Positions 27,652 through 37,751 of a DNA stretch of 64,000 nt are shown here, one piece after another. The stretch spans positions 3,162,001-3,226,000 of the forward strand of contig NZ_CP049156.1 of assembly GCF_011493005.1 (NCBI RefSeq). Direction: 5' to 3'. The translations under genes and the position numbers were made by a program. The notes beneath the pieces were generated by a model. The model was not told where the DNA came from, did not search any database, and saw only the letters and a list, made by a program, of their open reading frames with translations. This DNA comes from Caballeronia sp. SBC1. GTDB lineage: Bacteria; Pseudomonadota; Gammaproteobacteria; Burkholderiales; Burkholderiaceae. How positions within the stretch are numbered: position 1 is the stretch's first letter; each line of letters begins with the position of its first letter.

Positions 27652-29385
27652 TTGCAAGTCATCGTTTTAGGGCTCTGCATTTTGCTTTTAGCAGCACGCC
27701 TTACCATCGGGATTGACCTGTCCGATGAGTCTTACTATGCGGCCTTTGTCGACGGATGGCTGAAGACAGGGATAGCACACAGTCGCAATCTCATGGTCCA
27801 TCAGACCGCAGATTTTCTGATTTATCCGCTTGCACTTGTTTTCCGCGCCATCAATGGTGGATCCGACGGCCTCATTCTCTTTCTCAGGCTGGTGTATCTC
27901 GCGATCGCAGTCCTTGCGTCGACGGCTTTATATCGAGCCGTGGCTCCCAGGTACGACCGACCGATGGCCACCTTAGTAGCGGCGTGCGCGTTGATCTTCG
28001 TGCCATTTGGCCTACCTGCACCGTCGTACAACACTATCGGCATGTATTCGCTTTTAGCGGCTCTTGTGCTGTTTGCGACGCATTTCAGTCAGGCACTTCC
28101 GCAGCCCGGGAAGCGCCTGGTATTGCCGGTATCGCTCTGGCTATCAGCGATCAGTTGGGCCTTCGCGTGTGTCGCCTACCCGACCATGCTGGCGCCACTC
28201 CTATTACTCCTCGTGCTGAGTTTCTTGATTCTAAAAGCGAAGACTGATCGAAGCCTGCTGCTGCGCTACCTGTTTGCGTGTTGCGGAACGCTGGCTCTCG
28301 CCGCGATGGCATTGGGCATTACCTTTGGCCTATCCCGCTTGCTCGACATGGTGCTTTTCACCAATGCGTTCAACAGCGTGTCAGGAGGCTTCGCCCGCAA
28401 AGCGAATTTCGCAGCATCAATATTCGCGAGTCATCCGGCTTACGCCATTCTTCTCGCTTGCGCACTGATAGTTGCAGTCATCCGGGGATCGTCAATACTC
28501 GGTCGGCATCGCCAGTGGATTACCGGCCTTGCTACAGCGGGGATTGTCGTCGGCGTTGTGACGACCGGCAGTCCGACGCTTTTCATGCGCTCACACGACC
28601 TCGTACTGGTTCTCTCGGTCGCGGGCGTCGGCGAAGCATTTCGGGCACTGCGGGACTCGGCCGCCGATCGCGGCACGCGCGCCTTCGGCATTATTTATCT
28701 GGTGAGCTTTGCAGCGGGTATTACCACCATGATCACCGCCTTCAACGGACCCTACAATTTTCCGATTGGCGGCTTGCTATCGGCGTGTTTGACTTTGATA
28801 CCCTTCGCATCGATGGGGATAAAAAAATCGCCCGCGTCTTCGCAGCCCACTTATAGACTTCCGGCAGGCACGCCAAACCTGTTCCTTGGCGCAGTTGCAT
28901 GCTGTGCGATCGGATGGTCCACCTTTACCTTTTACTATGGGCAGATCGTTACGCCTTTCCACAATCTGACCCTCGTTCGTGAAGGAACGTTTAAAGGCCT
29001 CCGTACTGACGGCGAACAAGCGTCGTTCATTAGCGAGCTGACTCACGCGATCAACTCAGAGCGATTTTGTGGAACACAGATGGCAGTTCTCGGCACGGGG
29101 CCAGGATTCTACTTAATGGGCGCATTCGCACCCACTGCCCTTTCGACATGGAATTTTTCAGGGGACGCTGCCAATCCGGCCGCGATGGCGACCGCGGCAT
29201 TTTACAGCCAAGCGAAAAATCGCCCCGATGTTCTGGTCGTAAATACCTGGCAATGGGCAACGCCGCTTTCTGACCCCGATCGCGCCCTTCTCAGCCAGTA
29301 TTCGATTGTGCAGCGAGTTGCGGTCGGCGTGCGCGAAGCGACGGTTTATCGACGCGAAGACTGTGTCGCGCCAGACCGGGAGTAG
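27652..29385 (+). CDS. GT-C-type membrane glycosyltransferase (ArnT/GT39-like)
   Basis: A 577-residue polytopic protein with roughly eleven to twelve hydrophobic segments. The first loop holds IDLSDESYYAAF (D25, E26), the acidic motif of ArnT/PMT-like enzymes that use polyprenyl-phosphate sugars. A soluble C-terminal part (about 450-577) contains LGTGPGFYLMGAF and VLVVNTWQWATPL. It should glycosylate a periplasmic glycan and could be the acceptor-side partner of the GtrA/GtrB pair; that pairing is inference. The start is TTG 27652, supported by AAGGAG ten bases upstream and by the hydrophobic signal helix that begins right there. It is the only gene on the plus strand between the IS remnants and the next GT gene. 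Confidence 0.78.
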   Translation: MQVIVLGLCILLLAARLTIGIDLSDESYYAAFVDGWLKTGIAHSRNLMVHQTADFLIYPLALVFRAINGGSDGLILFLRLVYLAIAVLASTALYRAVAPRYDRPMATLVAACALIFVPFGLPAPSYNTIGMYSLLAALVLFATHFSQALPQPGKRLVLPVSLWLSAISWAFACVAYPTMLAPLLLLLVLSFLILKAKTDRSLLLRYLFACCGTLALAAMALGITFGLSRLLDMVLFTNAFNSVSGGFARKANFAASIFASHPAYAILLACALIVAVIRGSSILGRHRQWITGLATAGIVVGVVTTGSPTLFMRSHDLVLVLSVAGVGEAFRALRDSAADRGTRAFGIIYLVSFAAGITTMITAFNGPYNFPIGGLLSACLTLIPFASMGIKKSPASSQPTYRLPAGTPNLFLGAVACCAIGWSTFTFYYGQIVTPFHNLTLVREGTFKGLRTDGEQASFISELTHAINSERFCGTQMAVLGTGPGFYLMGAFAPTALSTWNFSGDAANPAAMATAAFYSQAKNRPDVLVVNTWQWATPLSDPDRALLSQYSIVQRVAVGVREATVYRREDCVAPDRE

Positions 29386-29750
29386 CGAGCAATTGATCCG
29401 GCGGTCCGGCTAGCCGGTTCACTATACAAGCCTGTTCTCCGAAGTCGTATTTCTGCCGTGTTGGCATCGCAGGCGAGCCCCTCACTCGAATGTGCTGCCG
29501 ACCGCCGCCGACGCGGCTCACAGTGCACCCCGCCGGCACTCGACAACTGCCACACGCCGTTAAGTCTGGCCCATGAGCAACGCGGTTGCTTGACGATCGC
29601 ACACGGTTTTGCAGTCACAAAACCTACACAATCCCTACATTTTTGACCCATTGTATTGTTTCGAGATTCGAGGAGAAGAAGACACTCGTTTACGCTAAAC
29701 TCTTGGCAAACATTTCCAAAGTAATTTATTAGAAAGGGAATTCGGAGGTT
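29386..29750. other. Intergenic region before the next glycosyltransferase
   Basis: No gene is seen. The last 100 bases are AT-rich (TTGGCA near 29703, TAATTTATTA near 29722) and probably carry the promoter of the following gene. No clear terminator is visible. Confidence 0.4.
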
Positions 29751-31397
29751 ATGCGATATAAAAACAAGCGTGTACTTTGGTTGCTCAACCACAAGACGCT
29801 AATGCCATATGAAGCAAAATTGTTGGTGGAACTGGGATACGAGGTGTTTACTCCCAAGGTCATACCTACAGCAACCGGCTTCCGGAGTGGCGCGGTAGAT
29901 TTCAGCTATGACAAAACGCTATCTATCCCCAAGCGCGTGCTTGCACGATTGAATAGCTTCAATTTTTACGAGACCGCGTGGCCGTCGGACATCGTGAAAT
30001 TGCTGAATCGTTATTTCGGCGCGATTTACATCATTCCCTATGGGAAACAAGTCCCGGAAGCCCTAGCCAAGTTTGAAGGGACGATCATGTTCCGGGCATT
30101 TGGCTTGGATAACACCCAAACATACACGAACGTACTTCAATTAATGTACGGCCCGGAAATCCTCGGACGAATTGCCGAGCTAGGCGAAAAATTTGTGTTT
30201 GCTCAGGGCTATGACCAGTTAATGGAATGCGAACCGCCCCTTATTTCCGACAGGGCCTTGTTCCTCCCAATTGGCGTACCCCAATCGTTTTGGAGCACTG
30301 AAAATACGTACACCGGCCGCGACAAATGCATTCTGTTCGTGTGTCCGAATTGCGTCACCAATCCTTACTACTCAGCGGTGTATAGAAAATTCAAGGAAGA
30401 GTTTGGCGACCTGCCCCACGTGATTTTTGGCGCGCAGGACGTGCCGGTCGACGACCCCCACGTATTGGGCTTCGTCTCCGACGCGGAATTGATCCGTCTG
30501 TACCAGGACTGCGCCCTCCTCTATTACCATTCGACCGAACTGCGGCACGTCCATTATTCGCCTATCGAAGCAGCGATCAACGGTATGCCTGTCGTGTACT
30601 TCGAGGACTCATTGCTCGGCCGGATGACACCGGAAATTGCTGGCGGACGGTGTGTCACTGCGCAGGACGCCCGGGCATGCGTCGAGCAGATTCTGTCGGG
30701 CAACCAAGACTTTATCGAACAAGTTCGAAATGATCAGCGGGCGCTGGCATTCAAGTTCTCGGATGAGTATTGCAAGGATGTCTGGCAGAAGAACCTGACA
30801 GCCGCTGGCCTCCTCCCCGCACGCCGCGCCGAGGCGATTCGGACTGCCGTTGTGCGGGAAGCAAAACGCACCGTGTTACGCCCGTGGGCTAAGGGCCTTG
30901 TGACCCTCCCGCGGAAAACGCCGGTACGGCAGCCGACGCAAGAACAAGTGACCGATGCATCGGTCGACGTTACGGACAAGACGTCAGTGTACGAGGGGAT
31001 AGATTTTTCGAAGCCGCTCTATCCGTCGTTCGTACAAGGCGTGACAGGGCTCTCATTCGAGGAAGAAGGCGGACGCTGGAGCGTCGGATCAACTGTTGCT
31101 ATTGCTCTGGCGCGGCCGCTGCCGAAGAGGTTCAAGCTGCTTATCGAAGGCGGCGGCTACGGCCCTAACATCGGCATGCCGGTGAAGATTCGGATTGGAC
31201 GCACGAAGCGCGAAATGACCTTCTGGAATGAACCGGGAATGGGTTCGGAAATCGCAATTGAATTTTCGATGCGAAAGCCAAGAGATCTGATCGAAATTAC
31301 AATACCGAAGCCGACATTCCCCCCTGGCGACAACCGGGACATTGGAGTGGCTTTCAGACATCTTAAAATCGAAGCGATGGAAGTTGCACGTCGATAA
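29751..31397 (+). CDS. GT-B-like glycosyltransferase with appended C-terminal beta domain
   Basis: A 548-residue protein. Residues 1-360 look like a GT-B transferase: VLWLLNHKTLMPYEAKLLVELGY at the start, a second domain opening ILFVCPNCVTNPYY (about 190), and LLYYHSTELRHVHYSPIEAAINGMPVVYFE (about 258-287) at the donor site. After a linker, residues about 413-545 form a separate domain (EGIDFSKPLYPSFV, GLSFEEEGGRWS, GPNIGMPVKIRIG, IEITIPKPTFPPGDNR, IGVAFRHLKIE). I associate this pattern with the C-terminal DUF7024-type domain of OpgB-like phosphoglycerol transferases. Finding it on a cytoplasmic-type GT is unusual. A GGAGG lies directly before ATG 29751. The flanks are AT-richer than the rest of the locus. 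Confidence 0.7.
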   Translation: MRYKNKRVLWLLNHKTLMPYEAKLLVELGYEVFTPKVIPTATGFRSGAVDFSYDKTLSIPKRVLARLNSFNFYETAWPSDIVKLLNRYFGAIYIIPYGKQVPEALAKFEGTIMFRAFGLDNTQTYTNVLQLMYGPEILGRIAELGEKFVFAQGYDQLMECEPPLISDRALFLPIGVPQSFWSTENTYTGRDKCILFVCPNCVTNPYYSAVYRKFKEEFGDLPHVIFGAQDVPVDDPHVLGFVSDAELIRLYQDCALLYYHSTELRHVHYSPIEAAINGMPVVYFEDSLLGRMTPEIAGGRCVTAQDARACVEQILSGNQDFIEQVRNDQRALAFKFSDEYCKDVWQKNLTAAGLLPARRAEAIRTAVVREAKRTVLRPWAKGLVTLPRKTPVRQPTQEQVTDASVDVTDKTSVYEGIDFSKPLYPSFVQGVTGLSFEEEGGRWSVGSTVAIALARPLPKRFKLLIEGGGYGPNIGMPVKIRIGRTKREMTFWNEPGMGSEIAIEFSMRKPRDLIEITIPKPTFPPGDNRDIGVAFRHLKIEAMEVARR

Positions 31398-31644
31398 ACC
31401 GACCGATCTCTCTATGCAATGTCGTGGCAGATCAAATCCGCTCTGACGTACATGATTCGTTGCGCGTACTCAGGGAAGATTAGTGAGGCGAGCGAGACGA
31501 TGGCAACGCAAGTGGCCGACGCGCGCTCACGCTATCGCGATCGGGGCAGTATATGGCACACACAGACCGGGTTTGTGACCACGGGCAGAAATGCGAACGG
31601 CTTGGTGGCTCGCGACAAGAATTTTTCTCTGCGTCACCCGCACG

Positions 31645-33552
31645 TTAGCGTACCAGGATGAGCCGGGCCATTTTGCGTACGGCATAACGGGAGGCATCCG
31701 GTGTCAGATGGCCCACGTCATAGCTGCTCACGGCGGCGCCGTTGATGACGGTTAAGCATCCCGCTTTGTTGCAGAGGGCGGCATAGGGCGAAGCATACAA
31801 AACGCCGAGCGACGTCGCGCGCTTTTCCATGTCCCGATCGAGGTCGTCGATGCCCAAAACCAGACCACATCGGGAGAACTCGTTCGTACCGACCATCGTC
31901 TCTTGGCTCGCGCATTGAACCAGCATTGAAGGCATCGGTTTCTGCCATTGAGGCATTGGACCCACCACTACAATGCGCGGAACCCCGATCGCCTTAAGAG
32001 CTGCCACGGTGTCCTGAAGTCGCTCGACGTTATAGTTCTTCGAGATTCGCCCGTATGCCCAGTTGGCTCCGAGCAAGACGGTTTGCGGTTTGACGCGTGC
32101 AATCCGTCGGAGCGTTGCCCGGTTGATATCCGCGCAAAACGGCCGGTCAGAGAAATCGACGTTCATGAGCGGCGGGCACGCCGAGGCTGTGTACTGCGAA
32201 ACGCCAAAACTGTCGTTCGTCTGCAATGCCAGCAAGCCAGGGTAGAGCGCGGCGGCATACGAATCGCCCCAGAGAAACACCAAAGGCCGAGTTCCAGACG
32301 CTGAGCAATCGGCCGAAAACCGGGAATCGTCCTGTTGTGGATCCAGAAAACATGTGTGATCACGCCACTCGGTCGCAGGATACTTTCCGGCTAGCTGCGC
32401 CAATTGCGCCGTGTCGCCGCGAGCTCGGTAGCTGAATCCGTCGGTCCACACGATACCCACACCAAGAAGCACCAGAGCAGCCACCGCCGTTGTCAATGGC
32501 AAAGTCGCTCGTTTTCGGAAATGCCCAAAACGGATTGGTTTTTCGACCAAGAGATACGTCAAAACGCTAAGGGACAAGGCGACGGCAAGCGCAATCAATC
32601 GAGCGCCGGAACCGCCCGCGCGAGCCCATAGATCGTGATTGGACACAGCGTAAAGAATTGGCCAGTGCCAAAGATAGAGAGGATAGCTGATTATGCCGAT
32701 TGATCGCATGCCGGCGTTCCCGAGGACCACCCGGTTCAGCCAGCTCCCGGGGGTCGACAGCAATAGAAAAGCGCCAAGCACAGGAAGAAGCGCAGCCCAG
32801 CCGGGGAAGGTGCTTGTGGGGCCGAGAAACACCATGCCTGCGGCAACGAGTCCAGCGCCCGCGAGTGAGCGCCAGTTTTCGTTTCTACCCATTTTCTTCG
32901 GGTGATGCACTTGAAGATGGGCAAGAACACTTCCAGCCATGAGTTCCCAGAAGCGGGAAAGTGGTGAATAGAAAGCAGCATCTGGATGCGCATGAACAGT
33001 GGCGATGTTCAGTGCGAACGATGCGACGGCTACGGCCAGCGTGACCGTTAAGAAGTTGAGGCGACGTCGCCACATTAGGCCTAGGAGAAGTGGCCATAAA
33101 ACATAGAACTGTTCTTCCACGGCGAGCGACCACAGATGAAGCAGTGGTTTTGTTTCGGCTGCCACATCGAAGTATCCTGTTTCTCTCCACAGCGCAATAT
33201 TTGAGAAAAACGCGCCGCCTGAAATCACCTCTTGTCCGAGTCTTTTGTACTCCTCTGGCTGCATCCAGAACCAGCCTGTAAAGCAACACGTTGTCAAGAC
33301 AACGGCAAGAGCTGGGAATATGCGCTTGATACGCCGTGCGTAAAAATCGGCGTAGCTAAAAGAATTTGCCTCCAACTTCCAGAAGATGATCCGGCTGATC
33401 AGAAAGCCAGAAATCACGAAAAAAATGTCAACCCCGACAAATCCACCGGGCACCCACGCAGGGAATGCATGAAATAGCACTACCGCGAGTACCGCTATCG
33501 CGCGAAGACCATCAATATCGCGTCGATATTGGGTCGAACTGTTAAAGGACAT
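31645..33552 (-). CDS. OafA-type O-acyltransferase with SGNH hydrolase domain
   Basis: A 635-residue protein with the two-domain OafA/YrhL form. Residues 8-370 are the acyltransferase-3 membrane domain (RRDIDGLRAIAVLAVVLFH with catalytic-type His28, FFVISGFLISRIIF, LLHLWSLAVEEQFYVLWPL). Residues about 415-635 are a periplasmic SGNH domain with the Ser of FLWGDSYAAALYPG and the late SYDVGHLT (D-x-x-H). Together they move acetyl from a cytoplasmic donor to O-antigen sugars in the periplasm. It stands alone on the minus strand, 90 bp from no other gene of its strand, between accessory genes, consistent with a serotype-modifying cassette. Confidence 0.93.
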   Translation of the reverse strand: MSFNSSTQYRRDIDGLRAIAVLAVVLFHAFPAWVPGGFVGVDIFFVISGFLISRIIFWKLEANSFSYADFYARRIKRIFPALAVVLTTCCFTGWFWMQPEEYKRLGQEVISGGAFFSNIALWRETGYFDVAAETKPLLHLWSLAVEEQFYVLWPLLLGLMWRRRLNFLTVTLAVAVASFALNIATVHAHPDAAFYSPLSRFWELMAGSVLAHLQVHHPKKMGRNENWRSLAGAGLVAAGMVFLGPTSTFPGWAALLPVLGAFLLLSTPGSWLNRVVLGNAGMRSIGIISYPLYLWHWPILYAVSNHDLWARAGGSGARLIALAVALSLSVLTYLLVEKPIRFGHFRKRATLPLTTAVAALVLLGVGIVWTDGFSYRARGDTAQLAQLAGKYPATEWRDHTCFLDPQQDDSRFSADCSASGTRPLVFLWGDSYAAALYPGLLALQTNDSFGVSQYTASACPPLMNVDFSDRPFCADINRATLRRIARVKPQTVLLGANWAYGRISKNYNVERLQDTVAALKAIGVPRIVVVGPMPQWQKPMPSMLVQCASQETMVGTNEFSRCGLVLGIDDLDRDMEKRATSLGVLYASPYAALCNKAGCLTVINGAAVSSYDVGHLTPDASRYAVRKMARLILVR

Positions 33553-33940
33553 TTTTTGGGGCAGGTAGAGTTATGTGTTTGGCCCGCAGGAGTTTAGCAG
33601 GCGGACTGCGGTAGACCTTACTCCTCTTCGCTCGCGAATCGCTATGCGCGACCGGAGTCCGCGTCGTTCGTTAGCGGCTGTTTCGTTTATGCCTTGGCCA
33701 CTGCCGACCTATCTTGCGCGTGCTTCCTGACCAGGCGATGACCAGCAAAATGGCCTCAACCAGGCCAACGACCGAATAAGTGCCGGCGAAATGTCCGGCC
33801 GTTGAACTGATCCTGCCACCGTTAGGCAATAAGCATGGCCCAACAGAGAGGGTCGCACTCTCGTGAAGTGGCGAACAGCAAACGCTTTTTGGGTGCTCTT
33901 CGAATTGGCCCAACGCGAGTACATGTCTTTGCTTGTTTCC
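33553..33940. other. Intergenic region between two acyltransferase genes
   Basis: Short minus-strand frames (33671-33951) contain one hydrophobic run (GLVEAILLVIAW) but lack a ribosome site and match no family known to me. No gene is called. Confidence 0.35.
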
Positions 33941-35086
33941 CTACGAAGCATGCGCTAATGACTTCCGCAAGTTATTCACACGTCTGATGAGAGAAGATAT
34001 AAAAAATATTCCGGGACGTTCAATGAACCGTTCAGAAAAAACGGCAAGCGGCAAGGTTAAAATTGTCGTCACCAAGGCGGACCCGACGCCCCACAACAGA
34101 TAATGTTTCTCGGGATGAGGGTTAATAATTAATATGGTTCCCCACACTGCGTATAAAATCGGCACGTTCAGCAGGTAAAAACTATAGCTAATTCGACCCA
34201 AAAACTGGACGGGACGGCTGATGAGGAATTTATAGGCTAGGCCACGGTATGCTCGAGAAGCAGTGAAAACGACCAAGCCCGCCAAAAAAGAGTGAACAAT
34301 TAATCCCGAAATGTTACCACGGGCGACAAAGTGCCGAGCGAATACAAAAAGCACTATAGAGATCGCAAGGTGGGTCGGTTTCACGTCAAAATCTATAGCC
34401 TTGAATTCAGGCGAGGACAGTGCGACTCCAATCCCAAAAGAAACGAGGTACGGCCAAAGATTGGGCAGACTACCAACTAGAACTGGGTAATCTATAGCCA
34501 GCATGGCGTAACCGATCGCCAGGACCAACGCAAAAAAACCAAACGTTCGGCGAAGCAACACAAACGCAACGACAAACGGCGCCGCTACGACCTCAACCAA
34601 CAAACTCCATGATGGTCCATGAACACCGATGTCATACAGCGTCGCGCTTTGAAAAGCAGTGATTGGTGAAATTACCGGATATTCAATATGCGGAACGAAT
34701 ACGAAAGATAAGAGCATATAAACGAGCATGCAGAAGAACATCGCCGGATATATTCGAGCCACGCGTTTTACTAGAAACTCGATGGATGTTACTAGAGCAG
34801 GTTCACCACGATCCAGCGTGCGATCAAGCGACGCACCCAGAACATAACCACTCAAAACAAAAAATAGGATGACCGCGCTATCCCCATTGAAAATAGCTAG
34901 GAGAAATTTAACCCAGATATCGGTACCATCCGAAAGAGATTGTGCTGGGGCATACAGAACTCGCGGAATAAGCGATACATTGAAATGCAATATGCCGTGA
35001 AACATCGTCACGGCCAATGCCGCGCACCCCCTCAAACCATCTAGGGTTCGGATATGCGCTTGGTCGCGTTGGGACTTCTGATTCAT
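33941..35086 (-). CDS. Acyltransferase-3 family membrane O-acyltransferase
   Basis: A 381-residue, ten-helix protein of the Acyl_transf_3 family without a SGNH extension. RTLDGLRGCAALAVTMFH ends with His30, the conserved catalytic-type residue, and is followed by ILFFVLSGYVLG, FLVKRVARIYPAMFF (the conserved R-x10-x basic region) and GPSWSLLVEVVAAPFVVAF. The C-terminal FLGRISYSFYLLNVPI is typical. It should acetylate or succinylate a polysaccharide sugar. Base composition is visibly AT-richer than in the flanking GT operons, suggesting separate acquisition. The start is not supported by a clear ribosome site. Confidence 0.88.
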   Translation of the reverse strand: MNQKSQRDQAHIRTLDGLRGCAALAVTMFHGILHFNVSLIPRVLYAPAQSLSDGTDIWVKFLLAIFNGDSAVILFFVLSGYVLGASLDRTLDRGEPALVTSIEFLVKRVARIYPAMFFCMLVYMLLSFVFVPHIEYPVISPITAFQSATLYDIGVHGPSWSLLVEVVAAPFVVAFVLLRRTFGFFALVLAIGYAMLAIDYPVLVGSLPNLWPYLVSFGIGVALSSPEFKAIDFDVKPTHLAISIVLFVFARHFVARGNISGLIVHSFLAGLVVFTASRAYRGLAYKFLISRPVQFLGRISYSFYLLNVPILYAVWGTILIINPHPEKHYLLWGVGSALVTTILTLPLAVFSERFIERPGIFFISSLIRRVNNLRKSLAHAS

Positions 35087-35199
35087 TGCTCATCTGGCCT
35101 GTCGTAGTTTCAAGGATGTTACACCAAGTAAGATCCTCGAACTCGCTGCACGGCCTTCTTGAGACTGAGTCGATGCTGAGTTGGGAGCAATTGCCTACC

Positions 35200-35465
35200 A
35201 ATCAAGTCAACGCGACTGCGCTGATTGCTCGATGAACAACCACTTCTGCCCGAACAAACTGTTTCGCAAGGTCGCGCTCGGTGTCCGTGAAGTGGTGCGT
35301 CAAGAGCCTAAGCGCATCGCGGCATCGCGGCAACGCGCCAGCCTGCAGGCAAGCTCGACGCGACGGAAGAAGGGAAGATGCTCTTCGCTCATGCGAAACT
35401 TCCTCAAGCTTGATCGCTTGTGCAATAGGACCGCAGCTTCAGATGGTGTCGGCGAACGACCAATA
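35200..35465 (+). mobile_element. IS1182-type transposase C-terminal remnant
   Basis: The plus strand reads SQRDCADCSMNNHFCPNK, FRKVALGVREVVR and then, after a frame change near 35380, MLFAHAKL followed by LDRL. These correspond to the zinc-like CxxC region and the final blocks (KVEMLFAHLKRILKLDRLR) of IS1182-type DDE transposases. The N-terminus is gone and the frame is broken. It lies between the acyltransferase and GT-C-like genes. Confidence 0.72.
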
Positions 35466-35489
35466 AGGGATTGAGCTAGCTCGGAATCA

Positions 35490-35517
35490 GGGCAACGCTG
35501 ATGTTACGGCGTTGCCC
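35490..35517. repeat. Stem-loop downstream of the IS1182 remnant
   Basis: GGGCAACGC (35490-35498) pairs exactly with GCGTTGCCC (35509-35517) around a 10-base loop, followed by CCTT. It could be a transposon end, or a terminator for the minus-strand GT-C-like gene that stops at 35679; the latter has no clear T-run. Confidence 0.5.
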
Positions 35518-35678
35518 CCTTCTGCGAGACGCTGTTCCGAAACTGACCGCGACGAGATTGTATGTTGACACCGCTTCACTATCGACGGTGCTCCGAGATG
35601 ACTCACCGTCAAAACCATTGTCCTCTCTATCACGGACCCGCATGACGGTTCAGGGCCACACGTTACAGACCAAAGGGT

Positions 35679-37751
35679 TTAGTTTTTCGGTGCAAGGTCA
35701 ATCTGATCGACAAATATACTGAGCCCATAATAGTCAGGCGATGCAGGCGATTCGAATTCAATGGTGTTTGACCCGGACTTGAGAATCCCTTTGCTGACGG
35801 TGGCGCTTAGATCTTTGTCGCTTGTCCATTGAACAGGAACCGGCACGCCATTTACGCTGATGGTCGTGTTGTCTTTGGCGGAAGCTGCGTGCGCCAGAGT
35901 TTGAATACCCAACTCATAGTCTTTCGCTGCAGGATGCAGATCGAACAGCAGCGTCGCACGTGGCTGATTAATCCATGCAGCCGACGTTTGCCTGAAGGGC
36001 GTGTACACCCATTCATCCGGCTTCCAACCGGAGCCAGGAGTAGCTTGCGGAAGATCCCAACGGTGCCCAAAATCCCAATGATGCGACTCGCCGTCGGAGT
36101 CTTTATCGAAAAGTCCCAGGTGAAGTGGCCAGGCGCTAGGATTCAGCACCGCGGCATGACCGGAGAGAAGAGCATTACCACTGCGAAGGTCGCGGGGGAC
36201 TCGCACGACCACGGCATTTGACTTCGAAACGACAAAGTCAGGGAGCTGTGTCGTCAGCGCAAAGCCGGGGCCGGAAACAGGAGCTGGTCCTCTGAAAATC
36301 CAACTGTCCGCAGTTTCGATACATGTTCCTTGGCGCGCCACGCCGTCGCGCATTTCCCAGATGTTTTGCGGAGTCAGGCACACAAGTGCTGTCCCGATCG
36401 GCTTCCCGGTCAGATAGGTCAGTGCGCTCGGGACGAGTTCGTCAAGCATCCACGTGCCATTCAGTCTTTGCGAATCGTCCAGCACGACAATTATTTTTCC
36501 CGGCTCAGTGTCTCTTAATTGGGGGACGATAGACCGCAGAATCTGACGCTGACTCTCGTACAACTTGTTGTAAACGTCGAACTGATACAACTGCTGCGCG
36601 GCGCCCAGGAAAAGCAGCGTTACACCGGCAACCGCTGCAACATGCGACTGGACGCGGTCGACCATGATTAGCACCGCGAGAAAAACCAATACCGAACCGG
36701 GCGACGCAAACATGAACGTCCGCTGGGTCGTACTCAAATGAGCCAGCGAAATAAGAAACGGCGCATAGCCCATCGCGAGAACGAGTACCCCGACCAGCGC
36801 GATCCGCAGAGTGCGGCCGCTGTCCCGCATGTCGACGCGTCGAGCAGAAGCGACGATGACACCAAGAACTATCGCCACTGCGACAAAGTACGCCGGATGG
36901 GCTACGTCGTGAGCCACAATGCGTACTGCGTCGAGCCACCCGTCCAGCAAAGAGCGAACAAAGCCACGCGAGAACAGCATGGTTCCATTGGCTTCAAGGG
37001 CCGCTATCACATGGCTCTCGTCGCCGGCAACTTGCTGCTGATAGGTATTCTTGGCAGTCAGCAACACGTTGCCGATGTACACGCTGCTCACAGCGCAACC
37101 GAGGAACCAGGCTACAGTCGCCCCCCCTTTTCCTCGCATGGTCGCGAACGCCCCCGACCGACCGTTTCGCGCGTAAAGAACCAAGAAGGGAAGTGGCGCC
37201 AGCAACAGCGTCAGCTCATACATCCAGGTGCCGATAACGATGCACATAGCGGCAGCAATAGACAACGCGTATCGATGCTTGCGCCTGTCCGAAAGATACG
37301 CAGCGACCAGCAACGCTGCCGAGAGCACAATGAGGGAAAACGACATGCCGATATTGAGCGCCCGAAATGCCATCTGCAGCGTGTCGGCGGGCCATACCAT
37401 CAACAGCAAACCAGCGATTACCGCAAGGCGCCTTGAGCCTGTCAGGTACATTGCTATCCACGCCATCGCTGCGCCGCGGATCAGAAGGGAAAGGGCAAGT
37501 TCGACGTGCCAGAACCACCACGAATCCGGGTCGACTGCGTACGCAATTGCCCACGGGGTTGTCATTAGCGGGCGCATCTGGTGTTGAGGCATCAAGCTGT
37601 CCGCGCCGGCGAAGAAAAACGGGCCGTGCTGGGAATACAGCCCTAGCAGCCCCCACTCTTCAATCAGGCCACCCATGTGGAAGCCATACGGCAGCCAAAG
37701 CATAACGATGACCGCAAGACACGGGAGGAGTAATAGTGACGCCTTCTTCAT
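35679..37751 (-). CDS. Large polytopic membrane protein with C-terminal beta domain
   Basis: A 690-residue protein. Residues 1-410 hold about eleven hydrophobic segments, starting KKASLLLLPCLAVIVMLWLPY, with acidic EE (GLIEEWGLLGL) in the first loop. Residues about 430-560 are a mixed soluble part (KIIVVLDDSQRLNGTWML). Residues about 570-690 are strand-rich (ATLLFDLHPAAKDYELG, TTISVNGVPVPVQW, SNTIEFESP) and resemble the ligand-binding beta domain at the end of the 24.4-kb gene. It may be a GT-C-type transferase or a related envelope polymer enzyme; no exact family is recognised. ATG 37751 fits the hydrophobic start better than an in-frame start at 37841. Confidence 0.68.
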   Translation of the reverse strand: MKKASLLLLPCLAVIVMLWLPYGFHMGGLIEEWGLLGLYSQHGPFFFAGADSLMPQHQMRPLMTTPWAIAYAVDPDSWWFWHVELALSLLIRGAAMAWIAMYLTGSRRLAVIAGLLLMVWPADTLQMAFRALNIGMSFSLIVLSAALLVAAYLSDRRKHRYALSIAAAMCIVIGTWMYELTLLLAPLPFLVLYARNGRSGAFATMRGKGGATVAWFLGCAVSSVYIGNVLLTAKNTYQQQVAGDESHVIAALEANGTMLFSRGFVRSLLDGWLDAVRIVAHDVAHPAYFVAVAIVLGVIVASARRVDMRDSGRTLRIALVGVLVLAMGYAPFLISLAHLSTTQRTFMFASPGSVLVFLAVLIMVDRVQSHVAAVAGVTLLFLGAAQQLYQFDVYNKLYESQRQILRSIVPQLRDTEPGKIIVVLDDSQRLNGTWMLDELVPSALTYLTGKPIGTALVCLTPQNIWEMRDGVARQGTCIETADSWIFRGPAPVSGPGFALTTQLPDFVVSKSNAVVVRVPRDLRSGNALLSGHAAVLNPSAWPLHLGLFDKDSDGESHHWDFGHRWDLPQATPGSGWKPDEWVYTPFRQTSAAWINQPRATLLFDLHPAAKDYELGIQTLAHAASAKDNTTISVNGVPVPVQWTSDKDLSATVSKGILKSGSNTIEFESPASPDYYGLSIFVDQIDLAPKN

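Noticed and set aside
33671-33951. Minus-strand short frames with a hydrophobic run between two acyltransferase genes
   Set aside because: No ribosome site, no family and overlapping alternatives in two frames.
35490-35517. Stem-loop as a definite IS end
   Set aside because: No matching second end was found around the IS1182 remnant, so only the repeat is reported.
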